Assembly: GCF_015751965.1 (NCBI RefSeq)
Contig: NZ_JADOVH010000001.1
Span: 372,001-436,000 of the forward strand
DNA from: Frigoribacterium sp. CG_9.8
Lineage (GTDB): Bacteria; Actinomycetota; Actinomycetes; Actinomycetales; Microbacteriaceae
DNA length: 64,000 nucleotides
Direction: 5' to 3'
Positions 1 through 9,599 of this stretch are shown piece by piece. The notes under the pieces are model-generated. The model made no database searches. It was given only the letters and a program-made list of their open reading frames with translations, and was not told the origin of the DNA. A program made the position numbers and the translations under genes. The first letter of the stretch is position 1. Each line of letters opens with the position of its first letter.

Positions 1-891
1 TTCGTGCCGGGATCCCGCCGGGCGATTCCCTCGATGGTGCTCGCGCTTCTCGGTTTCGTCACCACAATCGCCGCGTCGCATCTGCAGGTGGCGCACCTCG
101 GTTCGAGTCCGGTGCCAGTGTGGACCGGAGCCGGACTCAGCCTGTTCTGGCTTGGGCTGGTGGCCAGCACACTTGTCGCCCTTGATGCGCTCCGGCGATT
201 CGCCGTGCCGGTGGGCATCCTCTCCGCCGTTACCGTCACGATCCTCATGCTTCCGCTGCTCGGCAGTGTGCTGCTGAAGACCGCGGTGGTCGAGGCGGGG
301 GCACGAATACTGCCGGCCGTGGTGACCGCCGAGGCCGAGGGGCATCCGCGGGTCGGAACCCTCGTGCTCACCCCTCAAGCCGGTGGATCCCTCTCTGCAA
401 CGGTGCAGCGGGGAGCCGGATCTGCGCTCGATGATCAGTCGACCCTTGCCGCGACATCCGTTGCCGCGGATTCGATGCCACAGCGGGTTGCGACCGTCGC
501 TGGCAACCTGGCGTCGCGCAGCGGGTTCGACGCCGGACCTGAGCTGACGACGCTGTCGATCGGCTTCGTGCTGCTGACTCCGGATAACACCGCCGTGCAC
601 AAAAGCACCTCGGAGGCGCTCGACAGCAATGCACTGTTCGCCCCGGTCGGTGCCACCGATAACGGGCTGCTCTGGCGGTTCGAGGGGCTTGCAACAGAGA
701 AGACGATCACCACGGTTGGCAACACGGACACAGCTCTCGGCAGCCTCATCCTGATCGGCCAGGGCATCGTCTTCGGCATGACTCTGTTGCTCGGTATCCC
801 CACGGTGCGTCGGCGTCGGCGTCATGCCGTGAGCGGATCGAATCCCGGACAGCCGGCCGACACTTTCGATGGAGATCGCGAAGATGACTGA
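1..891 (+). CDS. C-terminal part of a large membrane protein, probably a glycosyltransferase family 2 protein (5' end outside window)
   Basis: The reading frame is open at the left edge, so only the last ~296 residues are seen. Hydrophobic segments lie near residues 10-27, 41-60, 68-92 and 248-267. A long soluble Ser/Thr/Ala-rich stretch sits between the third and fourth, and a basic Arg-rich tail follows the last, so the C-terminus is probably cytoplasmic. No catalytic motif is visible. In actinobacteria the gene before DUF5719 is commonly a ~1000-residue GT2-type membrane glycosyltransferase whose tail looks like this, and the call rests on that context. The stop overlaps the start of the next gene (ATGACTGA), which implies translational coupling. 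Confidence 0.55.
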   Translation, partial: FVPGSRRAIPSMVLALLGFVTTIAASHLQVAHLGSSPVPVWTGAGLSLFWLGLVASTLVALDALRRFAVPVGILSAVTVTILMLPLLGSVLLKTAVVEAGARILPAVVTAEAEGHPRVGTLVLTPQAGGSLSATVQRGAGSALDDQSTLAATSVAADSMPQRVATVAGNLASRSGFDAGPELTTLSIGFVLLTPDNTAVHKSTSEALDSNALFAPVGATDNGLLWRFEGLATEKTITTVGNTDTALGSLILIGQGIVFGMTLLLGIPTVRRRRRHAVSGSNPGQPADTFDGDREDD

Positions 892-2461
892 GCCGACGAA
901 TGGTGCTGAGCCGACGAATGGTGCCGAGCCGACGAGGAGCACGTCCCCTCCCACTTCGGCCACTCCGGTCGAGACACGTGCCTACGTCACGGAGGTCGAG
1001 GATATCGCCGAGGAGCCGGTGGTGAAGGCACCTCGAACCGCGCGTGGTGCGCTGATCGTCGGCGCGCGTGTGCTCACCGGAACGATCGGCGTCGGCGTTG
1101 CCGTGGTCTCGATCGGTGCGGCGGTGCTGCTCCCACTGCCGAGCCACGGGGTCGTGCCCAGCTCTCGACTCGTCACTCCCGTGGCATCCGCCCAGCAACG
1201 CATCTGCGCTGGCCCGCTGCTGCGCCTCGGAAACGATGCAGGGCAGGCCGCAACCACGGTTTCCTCGGTCGGCAGGCCCGCCGTGAGCTACAGCCAGAGC
1301 ATCGGCACTGCGACTCTTGCACCGCTCGCGTCCACCGACAGCACCACAGGTATCGCGCCCGATCTGCTCACTCTTCCCCCTGGATCGAGCAACTCGTCGC
1401 CCCCGCTGCTCTCCGGCAGCCAGGTGCAGGCGGTGTCATCCGGCGACCTCGTCGGACTGGCCGCAGCACAGTGTGCCGAGGCCAGCAGCGACAGTTGGCT
1501 TGTCGGTGGTGCCACCAGTACCGGTCGCACCACCCTCATCACCCTCAGCAACCCGAGCAACGTCATCGCGACGGTGAATCTCAGCATCTTCTCCGAGACC
1601 GGTCGGATTGCCGCCGCAGGTACCGATGGGATAGTCGTGTCGCCAGGCGGACAGCGTGTGCTGTCCCTCGCTGGCTTTGCCCCGAACGTCGTCTCGCCGG
1701 TGGTGCGGGTGCAGAGTCGTGGCGGCCAAGTCGTCGCGCATCTGCAGCAGTCGATCGTGCGCACCCTCGAACCGGGTGGGGTAGACATCATCGGAACTTC
1801 GGCCGGGCCATCCACCCTGAATGTGATCCCCGGACTCGTGCTGTCGAACGGCACTGCCGTGGCCGCCCGCCAGGCGGAGAGCGGATTCAGCGATCTGAGT
1901 GCGATCATCCGCCTGTATGTGCCCGGTCCTGATGCCGCCAAGGCGGAGATCACGATTGTGCCGGAGAACGGCTCCGCGGAGGCAACGCCGGTTCTCCTGG
2001 TAGTGCAGCCGGGGATCGTCACTGAGGTTCCGCTTGATTCCTATCCCGACGGGAGCTACACCGTGACGATCGCCACCGATAAGCCGCTCGTTTCGGGCGC
2101 ACGCATCTCCACTGTCGGCACAACCGGTCAGAGTGATTTTGCATGGTCGGCCTCGACCACGAGTGTGGAGCGTCGTGCGTTGGTCACGGTGGCGCCGGGA
2201 CCGACGCCGCTGCTGCACCTCGCAAATTCCACCCGGAAGGATGTGACGGCCCGCCTTTCCCGCGCCGGCGTGGCCGACATCACGGTGGCCGTGCCCGCGG
2301 GGCGCACGGTCTCGCAGGCTGTGCTGGGGGGAGCGAGCTACGCCGTCACCGATTTCGATGCCCTTGCGCTCTCGGTGAGCTATCTCGGTGACGGGCAACT
2401 CGCGACATTCAGTGTGAGTCCGGCGGCACCGGCGTCGCGGCCGATCCGAATCTACCCCTGA
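884..2461 (+). CDS. DUF5719 family membrane-anchored extracytoplasmic protein
   Basis: About 525 residues. A short hydrophilic N-terminus rich in Thr/Glu/Pro is followed by one transmembrane segment at about residues 55-78. A long Ser/Thr/Val-rich beta-type region follows, with the order typical of DUF5719 proteins encoded beside the glycosyltransferase. I chose ATG 884 over the in-frame ATG 869: a GGAG at 871-874 is well spaced for 884, and that ATG overlaps the upstream stop. The first codons contain an 18-bp tandem duplication giving EPTNGA twice and then EPT. The function of the family is unknown; a role in cell-envelope glycan assembly with its neighbour is inference only. Confidence 0.75.
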   Translation: MTEPTNGAEPTNGAEPTRSTSPPTSATPVETRAYVTEVEDIAEEPVVKAPRTARGALIVGARVLTGTIGVGVAVVSIGAAVLLPLPSHGVVPSSRLVTPVASAQQRICAGPLLRLGNDAGQAATTVSSVGRPAVSYSQSIGTATLAPLASTDSTTGIAPDLLTLPPGSSNSSPPLLSGSQVQAVSSGDLVGLAAAQCAEASSDSWLVGGATSTGRTTLITLSNPSNVIATVNLSIFSETGRIAAAGTDGIVVSPGGQRVLSLAGFAPNVVSPVVRVQSRGGQVVAHLQQSIVRTLEPGGVDIIGTSAGPSTLNVIPGLVLSNGTAVAARQAESGFSDLSAIIRLYVPGPDAAKAEITIVPENGSAEATPVLLVVQPGIVTEVPLDSYPDGSYTVTIATDKPLVSGARISTVGTTGQSDFAWSASTTSVERRALVTVAPGPTPLLHLANSTRKDVTARLSRAGVADITVAVPAGRTVSQAVLGGASYAVTDFDALALSVSYLGDGQLATFSVSPAAPASRPIRIYP

Positions 2462-2478
2462 GAGCTGCCGGGGTCGCT

Positions 2479-2910
2479 CTAGAGGTGGCGGAAGCGCTCG
2501 GGTGCAAGGTCCCAGGGGTCGGTACCGAGCAACTCGGCGACCGCGCGGAACACGCAGCTCTCGATGAGCATCCGTCGGTGCAGGTCGTCCGTGCGGTGCA
2601 GTCGGGCGAGCCGCTCGATCGGAAGCCGGAACAAGATCACCCGTTTCTCGGGAATGTCCACGTGCCAGCGATCGATTCCGCCGGCTGGCGTTATCTCACG
2701 CGGCAGGCCGGCCACCTCAAAGGAGACCCCGGCTAACTCATTGGGCCACAGGTCCTTGAGGTACTCAGCTGTCGCTGCCACTGCGAGATCGAATTGATCT
2801 AATCGGGTGTGCAACAGCGGCAGGTGCGGGCCGGTGACGGCGGAGCGCATGCCGCGCCCGTGCCGGTCGCGCGACCGCCCGGACGGACGGGCGATGCGGG
2901 AGTGAACCAT
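2479..2910 (-). CDS. Zinicin-like metallopeptidase family protein lacking a clear HExxH motif
   Basis: 143 residues. The middle and C-terminus (LAGVSFEVAGLP, RVILFRLPIERLARLH, then the helix MLIESCVFRAVAELLG and DPWDLAPERF) match the small zinicin-like family found next to DUF3499 and phosphomannomutase in actinobacteria. The helix that carries HExxH in active zincins keeps the Glu (IESCV) but has no His pair, so protease activity is doubtful. The start is supported by a TAGGAT -10 box exactly 6 nt upstream (2917-2922), which predicts a leaderless mRNA. It diverges from DUF3499. Confidence 0.75.
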   Translation of the reverse strand: MVHSRIARPSGRSRDRHGRGMRSAVTGPHLPLLHTRLDQFDLAVAATAEYLKDLWPNELAGVSFEVAGLPREITPAGGIDRWHVDIPEKRVILFRLPIERLARLHRTDDLHRRMLIESCVFRAVAELLGTDPWDLAPERFRHL

Positions 2911-2916
2911 TCCCCA

Positions 2917-2922
2917 ATCCTA
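2917..2922 (-). promoter_or_regulatory. -10 box of a leaderless promoter for the zinicin-like gene
   Basis: Read on the minus strand this is TAGGAT, followed by TGGGGA and then the ATG at 2910. A spacing of 6 nt puts the transcription start on the first base of the start codon. Confidence 0.6.
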
Positions 2923-2950
2923 TGCGGCGGGTTCCGGACGGATGCGGCGC

Positions 2951-2956
2951 TAGGGT
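2951..2956 (+). promoter_or_regulatory. -10 box close to the DUF3499 start
   Basis: TAGGGT ends 8 nt before ATG 2965. A GGAG at 2957-2960 also lies in the gap, so the mRNA is either leaderless or has only one or two leader bases. It is divergent from the zinicin-like gene's own -10 box about 30 bp away. Confidence 0.45.
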
Positions 2957-2964
2957 GGAGTCAA

Positions 2965-3198
2965 ATGGATGGCCGGCCGTGTAGCAAAGTCGCATGTGCG
3001 AATGATGCAGTGTCGACCCTCACCTACGTCTACGCCGACTCTATGGCCGTGCTCGGGCCGCTCAGTCGAGCCGCTGAGCCGCACAGCTACGACCTTTGCA
3101 CCAAGCACTCTGATCGTCTCTCGGTGCCACAGGGCTGGCAGGTCATCCGTCATATGTCGCTCGGGGGCGCCGTAGACCCCCAGCAGCGTGCCCGGTAA
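2965..3198 (+). CDS. DUF3499 family protein
   Basis: 77 residues. The sequence opens with MDGRPCSKVAC and continues TLTYVYADSMAVLGPL ... SYDLCTKHSDRLSVPQGW, the diagnostic pattern of DUF3499. Cys residues at CSKVAC and YDLCTKH could form a small metal-binding site. ATG 2965 was chosen because family members begin just before the first Cys pair; upstream in-frame codons overlap the divergent promoter. It is followed 33 bp later by phosphomannomutase, as in many actinobacteria. The function is unknown. Confidence 0.85.
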   Translation: MDGRPCSKVACANDAVSTLTYVYADSMAVLGPLSRAAEPHSYDLCTKHSDRLSVPQGWQVIRHMSLGGAVDPQQRAR

Positions 3199-3219
3199 TC
3201 CGCCCGCCGCCATGCCCGG

Positions 3220-3225
3220 TACATT
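3220..3225 (+). promoter_or_regulatory. -10 box of a leaderless promoter for manB
   Basis: TACATT, then GGCAGC, then ATG 3232: the 6-nt spacing seen at several other starts in this window. It overlaps the last bases after DUF3499, so manB probably has its own promoter. Confidence 0.55.
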
Positions 3226-3231
3226 GGCAGC

Positions 3232-4650
3232 ATGACTGCCCCCATCGACCTCGCACCATTCATCAAGGCCTATGACGTGCGTGGCCTCGTCGGTTCTCAG
3301 CTCACCGCCGAGGTCGTCGAAGCACTCGGTGCTGCCTTCGTGGATGAGGTCGACGCGGTGGGCATGGATGTCGTGGTCGGGTACGACATGCGCGACTCTT
3401 CCCCCGGATTCGCCGCGGCCTTCGCCGCTGGTGCCCAAGCCCGGGGTGGCAATGTGGTGTCGATCGGCCTATGTTCGACCGACGAAACCTACTTCGCGTC
3501 CGGCCTTTTTGATGCCCCGGCAGCGATGTTCACCGCCAGTCACAATCCGGCCAGCTACAACGGCATTAAATTCAGTCGCGCCGGCGCACAGGGGATCAGC
3601 TTCGATACTGGGCTGAAGGCCATCCGCGACCGTGCCCAGGACTACTTGGCCGGTGCGATCGAGCCGGTGCAACACCCGGGAACCTTCCGGTCGGTGGATG
3701 TAATCGCGGACTACGCGGCGTATTTGCGCTCGCTTGTCGACCTCTCCGGCATTCGCCCCATCCGTGTCGTCGTCGATGCCGGCAACGGCATGGGGGGGAT
3801 GACCGTGCCCGCGGTCCTCGGAACCGCAGCCGGGCTGCCGGCTTTGCCGATCGAGATCATCCCGCTCTATTTCGACCTCGACGGCACCTTCCCCAACCAT
3901 GAGGCGAACCCGCTCGACCCTGCAAACATCATCGATCTGCAAAAGGCCGTCGTCGAACATGGCGCTGACCTTGGCCTCGCCTTCGATGGCGATGCCGACC
4001 GCTGCTTCGTCGTGGACGAGAACGGCGACGGCGTCACCCCATCCGCTGTTGCCGCCGTGGTGGCGCTGCGCGAGATCACGCGGGTGCGTTCACTTCAGCC
4101 GGCAGGCGACATCGTCGTGCTGCACAACCTCATCACGTCGCACATCGTGCCAGAGACTATTGAGGCGGCCGGTGCCGTGGCTGTTCGCACTCGGGTCGGG
4201 CACTCGTTGATCAAGGACCAGATGCGGATCACCGGGGCGATCTTCGGCGGAGAGCACTCCGCGCACTACTACTTCCGCGACTTCTGGGGGGCGGACAACG
4301 GCATGCTCGCCGCGATGCACTTCATGGCCGAGTTCGGTGCGCAGGCGGACGCGGTCTCGGCGATCTCGACGCACTACACGCCCTATGCTTTGAGCGGGGA
4401 AATCAACTCCACCGTCACGGACATCCCGGCCGCCTACGACCGCATCGTGGAGGCGTACACCGCACTCGGCGTCTTCGACGAGTTGGACGGCCTTACCGTC
4501 ACCGGCACAGTGAGCCAGGATGAGCCTTTCTGGTGGTTCAATGTGCGACCATCCAACACGGAGCCGCTGCTGCGTCTCAATGTGGAAGCCGGAACACCCG
4601 CGGTGATGGAGCGGATCAGGGATGCCGTGCTTGACCTCATTCGCGAGTAG
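3232..4650 (+). CDS. manB: Phosphomannomutase / phosphoglucomutase
   Basis: 472 residues, full length for the alpha-D-phosphohexomutase family. It interconverts mannose-6-phosphate and mannose-1-phosphate for GDP-mannose and cell-envelope glycans. Visible motifs in order are the phosphoserine loop TASHNPASYNGIK (about residues 101-113), the metal-binding DGDADRC (about 251), the sugar-specificity loop GGEHSAHYYF (about 339) and the phosphate-binding RPSNTEPLLRLN near the C-terminus. The GEHSAH loop is typical of mannose/glucose-specific members. Its position between DUF3499 and AhcY is common in actinobacteria. ManA at 49141-50130 supplies its substrate. Confidence 0.93.
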   Translation: MTAPIDLAPFIKAYDVRGLVGSQLTAEVVEALGAAFVDEVDAVGMDVVVGYDMRDSSPGFAAAFAAGAQARGGNVVSIGLCSTDETYFASGLFDAPAAMFTASHNPASYNGIKFSRAGAQGISFDTGLKAIRDRAQDYLAGAIEPVQHPGTFRSVDVIADYAAYLRSLVDLSGIRPIRVVVDAGNGMGGMTVPAVLGTAAGLPALPIEIIPLYFDLDGTFPNHEANPLDPANIIDLQKAVVEHGADLGLAFDGDADRCFVVDENGDGVTPSAVAAVVALREITRVRSLQPAGDIVVLHNLITSHIVPETIEAAGAVAVRTRVGHSLIKDQMRITGAIFGGEHSAHYYFRDFWGADNGMLAAMHFMAEFGAQADAVSAISTHYTPYALSGEINSTVTDIPAAYDRIVEAYTALGVFDELDGLTVTGTVSQDEPFWWFNVRPSNTEPLLRLNVEAGTPAVMERIRDAVLDLIRE

Positions 4651-4751
4651 TCGCGCCCCCGGTGTTGCTCCCCGTCAGGTGTGGTGCGGAGCGCGCGTGA
4701 ACCTTTGCGACGAAGGGCAATAGTCTCCGGTGGTACGCAGCCGGGATCGCG

Positions 4752-4757
4752 TAGCCT
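4752..4757 (+). promoter_or_regulatory. -10 box of a leaderless promoter for ahcY
   Basis: TAGCCT, then AGGGCC, then ATG 4764. There is no convincing Shine-Dalgarno at useful spacing, and the 6-nt gap predicts a leaderless transcript. Confidence 0.6.
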
Positions 4758-4763
4758 AGGGCC

Positions 4764-6245
<1,482 letters not shown>

Positions 6246-6256
6246 GTCACCAGCGG

Positions 6257-7114
6257 TTAGCGCTCCGGAAACCCGTGCGGTAGGTCGGTGAGCGCTGGCC
6301 GCAGGTGCTCGAGGCGCTGCGCCTGCAGACCCAGCCCGGTGAATTCGCGCTCGCGGCGGACAGCGGCGACCGCAGCAAGAAAGAGTTCGGCGTTTGCTGG
6401 CGGCAAGGGGGAGACGAAGACGGATGCCTCGGCGGCGAGCGAGCGCGACAGCCGGTCACGGGCATCCGGGGTCAGCTTCGACGCCTGATGGAGGAACTGG
6501 GCGATGCGGCGGGACAACCCGTAGGGCATCCGTGCCACGTCGGCTGTCACGGCCCAGCCAGCCAGCTCGAGCGGAACACCGTAGACGGGTGGCGTGATCT
6601 TTGACAGCCGCTCGTTCTGGCTGTACGTGCCCGCGAGCAGGTCGCCGGTGCGCTTGGTGCGACCGTTGAGCAGCGCAGTGATCGCCGCAATGCCGCCGAA
6701 GGTGGAAAAAACTTCGAGCACACCGGTGAGGGAGCGGATGAACGCATGGCGGAGGCTGATCGATCCGCCATCGTCCCGCACGATGCGCGCACCGACCGCG
6801 AGTTTGCCGAGGGACTTGCCCTGGGTCATCGTCTCGATGGTGGTGGGGGCGACGACGAGGCAGAATACGAGCGCAGACACACGGATCGCCGCCGCACTGG
6901 CCTCGTCGAGGAATCCGCTGAGGAACGGCGACGAGATGGCAACCAGGATGAACAACCACAGGCCGAAATAAGCGATGAAATCGATGATTGCGCCGGCCGC
7001 CCGCAAGACGAAGCTGGTCGGTCGAAGGTCGAGGCCCACAGCCTCCCCGGTCATGAGCTCGAGCTCATCCGCAGCCTCCGGAATGCCCGTACTGCGCTGC
7101 ATCGCGATCGCCAT
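6257..7114 (-). CDS. RDD family membrane protein
   Basis: 285 residues. After a short soluble N-terminus comes the RDD start RPTSFVLRAAGAIIDFIAYFGLW (about residues 31-55). Three further hydrophobic stretches follow (about 50-70, 80-100 and 125-150), with the conserved GKSLGKLAVGARIVRDDGG between them. The last ~110 residues are soluble and Ala/Arg-rich. It diverges from the SpoIIM gene across only 17 bp. The RDD-SpoIIM-DUF58-MoxR order is a recurring actinobacterial module (Rv3695 to Rv3692 in M. tuberculosis, from memory). Its substrate or partner is unknown. Confidence 0.85.
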   Translation of the reverse strand: MAIAMQRSTGIPEAADELELMTGEAVGLDLRPTSFVLRAAGAIIDFIAYFGLWLFILVAISSPFLSGFLDEASAAAIRVSALVFCLVVAPTTIETMTQGKSLGKLAVGARIVRDDGGSISLRHAFIRSLTGVLEVFSTFGGIAAITALLNGRTKRTGDLLAGTYSQNERLSKITPPVYGVPLELAGWAVTADVARMPYGLSRRIAQFLHQASKLTPDARDRLSRSLAAEASVFVSPLPPANAELFLAAVAAVRREREFTGLGLQAQRLEHLRPALTDLPHGFPER

Positions 7115-7131
7115 GTCTAGTATCTAAACAG
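7115..7131. promoter_or_regulatory. 17-bp divergent promoter gap between RDD and SpoIIM genes
   Basis: The whole spacer between the two start codons is 17 bp. Plus strand: TAGTAT (7118-7123) ends 8 nt before ATG 7132. Minus strand: TAGATA (7126-7121) ends 6 nt before ATG 7114. The two -10 boxes overlap, so the promoters should compete, and any -35 element must lie inside the opposing coding sequence. No Shine-Dalgarno fits either gene, so both mRNAs are probably leaderless. Confidence 0.45.
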
Positions 7132-8127
7132 ATGGATCTTGATGCCTACTCCGCCGCGCACCGCGATGAGTGGCACGAGCTTGCCCGGCTCGGAGCCCAA
7201 CGTCGCTTCACCGGGAGCGAATCTGATGAGCTGATCGAGCGGTACCAGTCCGGGGCGAGCCAACTCTCGGCGATCAAGACCACTTCGGGCCAGTCCGTGC
7301 AGGGTGATCGCCTGTCGCTGTTGCTCTCGCGAGCCCGGCTGCGGTTCACCGGTGCAGGCAGCAACGTGCTGAGCCAGGTCCCCACCTTCTTCGGTGCGCA
7401 GCTTCCCGCGGCGCTCTACCGCATCCGCTGGACCAGCCTCATCGTCACCCTCGCAACCACCCTCATCGCGGTGCTCTACGGCTACTGGGCACTCAACGCG
7501 CCAGGAGTCCTCTCGAATTTTGGTACCGAGGAAATGCGCAAGCAATTTGTCGAGCAGGATTTCGTCAAGTACTACTCCAACAACCCGTCGTCATCGTTCA
7601 CCGGGCAGGTCTGGACTAACAACGCCTGGCTCGCAGCCCAGTGCATCGCATTCGGAATCGTCGGGGTCTACGCGCCGTACCTGCTGTTCATGAACGCCCA
7701 GAACATCGGACTCTCCGGCGCGCTGATGGCGTCCCGCGACCGGCTCGACATCTTCTTCCTCTACATCGCACCGCACGGCCAGTTGGAGCTCTACTCGATC
7801 TTCGTCGCGGGAGCGGCTGGGATGACCATTTTCTGGGCTTGGATCGCTCCCGGTGCCCGCACACGCGGACAGGCGCTCGCCGAAGAGGGCCGCGCTCTGT
7901 TCACCGTGGTGATCGGGCTGGCGCTCTCACTGCTGGTCTCCGGCATCATCGAGGGGTTTGTCACTCGTCAAGACTGGCCGTGGGTGATCAAGATCGGTAT
8001 CGGAACGGTGGCGCTCGGTTCATTCCTGTTTTATCAGTGGGTGATCGGCCGTCGAGCCGTCCGCGCGGGCGAAACCGGCGACCTCGAGGAGTTCGAGGCT
8101 GGCGCGCGCCGGATCGTCGCCGCCTGA
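7132..8127 (+). CDS. Stage II sporulation protein M (SpoIIM) family membrane protein
   Basis: 331 residues. A soluble N-terminal ~90 residues (MDLDAYSAAHRDEWHELARLGAQRRFTGSESDELIERYQ) precedes about six hydrophobic segments. The region AAQCIAFGIVGVYAPYLLFMNAQNIGLSGALMA and the later HGQLELYSIFVAGAAGMTIFWAWIAPG are the SpoIIM/DUF95 core. Non-sporulating actinobacteria carry it beside RDD and MoxR genes, so the name reflects homology, not sporulation. It ends convergent with DUF58 across a palindrome and tandem-repeat spacer. Confidence 0.9.
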   Translation: MDLDAYSAAHRDEWHELARLGAQRRFTGSESDELIERYQSGASQLSAIKTTSGQSVQGDRLSLLLSRARLRFTGAGSNVLSQVPTFFGAQLPAALYRIRWTSLIVTLATTLIAVLYGYWALNAPGVLSNFGTEEMRKQFVEQDFVKYYSNNPSSSFTGQVWTNNAWLAAQCIAFGIVGVYAPYLLFMNAQNIGLSGALMASRDRLDIFFLYIAPHGQLELYSIFVAGAAGMTIFWAWIAPGARTRGQALAEEGRALFTVVIGLALSLLVSGIIEGFVTRQDWPWVIKIGIGTVALGSFLFYQWVIGRRAVRAGETGDLEEFEAGARRIVAA

Positions 8128-8148
8128 CCGCGCTGGCTGCTGCCGATC

Positions 8149-8220
8149 CATCCACCTCCCGTTTTTCCTACCACCGTCGTGTGTGAACAGGGAGGTGGTA
8201 GGAAAAATGGGAGGTGGATG
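8149..8220. terminator. Long palindrome in a convergent gap (bidirectional terminator or REP-like element)
   Basis: Two 27-bp arms, 8149-8175 and 8194-8220, are complementary at 26 of 27 positions; the exception is a G/T pair that still pairs as G-U in RNA. The loop is 18 nt. It lies between the SpoIIM stop and the DUF58 stop. An A/T run sits inside the stem (TTTTTCC / GGAAAAA) rather than after it, so it is not a standard intrinsic terminator. The right arm doubles as the first unit of the following tandem repeat. Confidence 0.6.
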
Positions 8221-8275
8221 ACGCGGAGGTGGATGACGCGGGGTGGGGATGACGCAGGGTGGGGATGACGCGGGG
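8210..8275. repeat. 15/16-bp tandem repeat (4 units)
   Basis: Units are GGAGGTGGATGACGC at 8210-8224 and 8225-8239, then GGGGTGGGGATGACGC at 8240-8255 and AGGGTGGGGATGACGC at 8256-8271. The array runs right up to the DUF58 stop codon (8276-8278). Confidence 0.85.
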
Positions 8276-9580
8276 CTACAGCCGCCCGGCGGCCTTCAGC
8301 GCGATGTAGCGGTCGGCGAGGGCCGGCGGGAGATCCGCGGGGGTACCGGTGACGACATCCGCCCCCAGCTGTCGGATGGCAGTCGAGACCCGGGTGGTGT
8401 CGAGCATGGCGCGTTCGGCGGCCGCGGCGCGGTAGACGTTGTCCCGGTCGTCGCGCGACATCGAGGCCGCGAGCACCGAGGGGTCGGTGACCGAGGACAC
8501 GACGACGGTGTGCGCGCGAGTGAGCTGTGGAAGCATCCCGAGCAGTCCACGGGCGCCGCCGGCCGCATCGATCGACGTCATCAGCACGACCAGTGCCCGC
8601 TGGCTCGTCACCGAGCGCACGATCGAAGGGACCGCTGACCAGTCCATCTCGATGAGTTCCGGATCGATGGGGGCCATCACGCTCACCATGCGCGAGAGCA
8701 GTTCGGGGCCGCTCGCGCCCTGGACCCTGCCGCGAACCCGCCGGTCGAAGATCACGACATCCACCCGATCACCGGCCCGGGTGGCGAGTGCGCCAAGTAG
8801 CAGCGCCGACTCGAAGGCGGTGTCGATGCGCGGTTCGTTTGCGATGCGTGCGGCTGAGGTGCGTCCGCTGTCGATCACGATCACGACCCGGCGATCGCGT
8901 TCCGGACGCCAGGTGCGCACGACCAGGTCGCTTCGCCTGGCAGTGGCGCGCCAGTCGATGGAGCGCACGTCGTCGCCGCGCACATATTCCCGCAGGCTGT
9001 CGAACTCGGTGCCCTGTCCTCGGATCATCACACTGGCGCGGCCGTCGAGCTCTCGCAGCCGGGCGAGTCGGGATGGCAGGTGCTTGCGGGAATTGAATGG
9101 TGGGAGCACCGTGATCGCCCCGGGCAGGTCGATAGTCGCCTGCCGCGCCAGCATCCCGAGCGGCCCGAATGCCCGCACGGTCACCTGAGCAGCGCGCCGT
9201 GTCCCGCGGCGAAAAGGGGTCAGGGATGTCTCGATGCGTCGGCGCTCTCCCGCCGGAAGCACCAGACGAGCACGTGTCGGTGCGGCACCGGCGGAGGGTT
9301 GCCAGCCGTCCCGCACGACACCGCGAATCCCGCGCCGACCCAGGTTGGTGATCAGGAGCGCGGAGGTAACGGTCTCGCCGAGTCGCACCCGATCTGGCAG
9401 CTCCCGCTCGAGTTTGAGGTGTCGGGGAGAGCCGGCCAGCAGCAAGTCGAGCCCACCCACGAGGGCTACGAGCACGAGCCAGAGGCCGAGCCAGTCCGGC
9501 TGGTCGAATGCGACGATCGGTACGATCCCGAGCGCGATGAGCAGCACGAACCGTCCGGTCCATGCCATCAGGAAAACCAT
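8276..9580 (-). CDS. DUF58 domain-containing protein (von Willebrand A-like, MoxR partner)
   Basis: 434 residues from ATG 9580 (MVFLMAWTGRFVLLIAL); ATG 9568 is the alternative. Two hydrophobic segments cover about residues 8-40, then an Ig-like stretch, then the DUF58 signature GTEFDSLREYVRGDDVRSIDWRATARRSDLVVRTWRPERDRRVVIVIDSGRTS. The DSGRTS stretch is a partial MIDAS-like site. DUF58 proteins pair with MoxR AAA ATPases as putative chaperone targets or adaptors. The gene starts 19 bp after the MoxR stop in the same operon. Confidence 0.88.
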   Translation of the reverse strand: MVFLMAWTGRFVLLIALGIVPIVAFDQPDWLGLWLVLVALVGGLDLLLAGSPRHLKLERELPDRVRLGETVTSALLITNLGRRGIRGVVRDGWQPSAGAAPTRARLVLPAGERRRIETSLTPFRRGTRRAAQVTVRAFGPLGMLARQATIDLPGAITVLPPFNSRKHLPSRLARLRELDGRASVMIRGQGTEFDSLREYVRGDDVRSIDWRATARRSDLVVRTWRPERDRRVVIVIDSGRTSAARIANEPRIDTAFESALLLGALATRAGDRVDVVIFDRRVRGRVQGASGPELLSRMVSVMAPIDPELIEMDWSAVPSIVRSVTSQRALVVLMTSIDAAGGARGLLGMLPQLTRAHTVVVSSVTDPSVLAASMSRDDRDNVYRAAAAERAMLDTTRVSTAIRQLGADVVTGTPADLPPALADRYIALKAAGRL

Positions 9581-9599
9581 GCCATCAGAAGCCCCGCAT

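Noticed and set aside
7132-8127. SpoIIM as a sign of sporulation
   Set aside because: The family is widespread in non-sporulating actinobacteria beside RDD/MoxR genes; no other sporulation gene is present.
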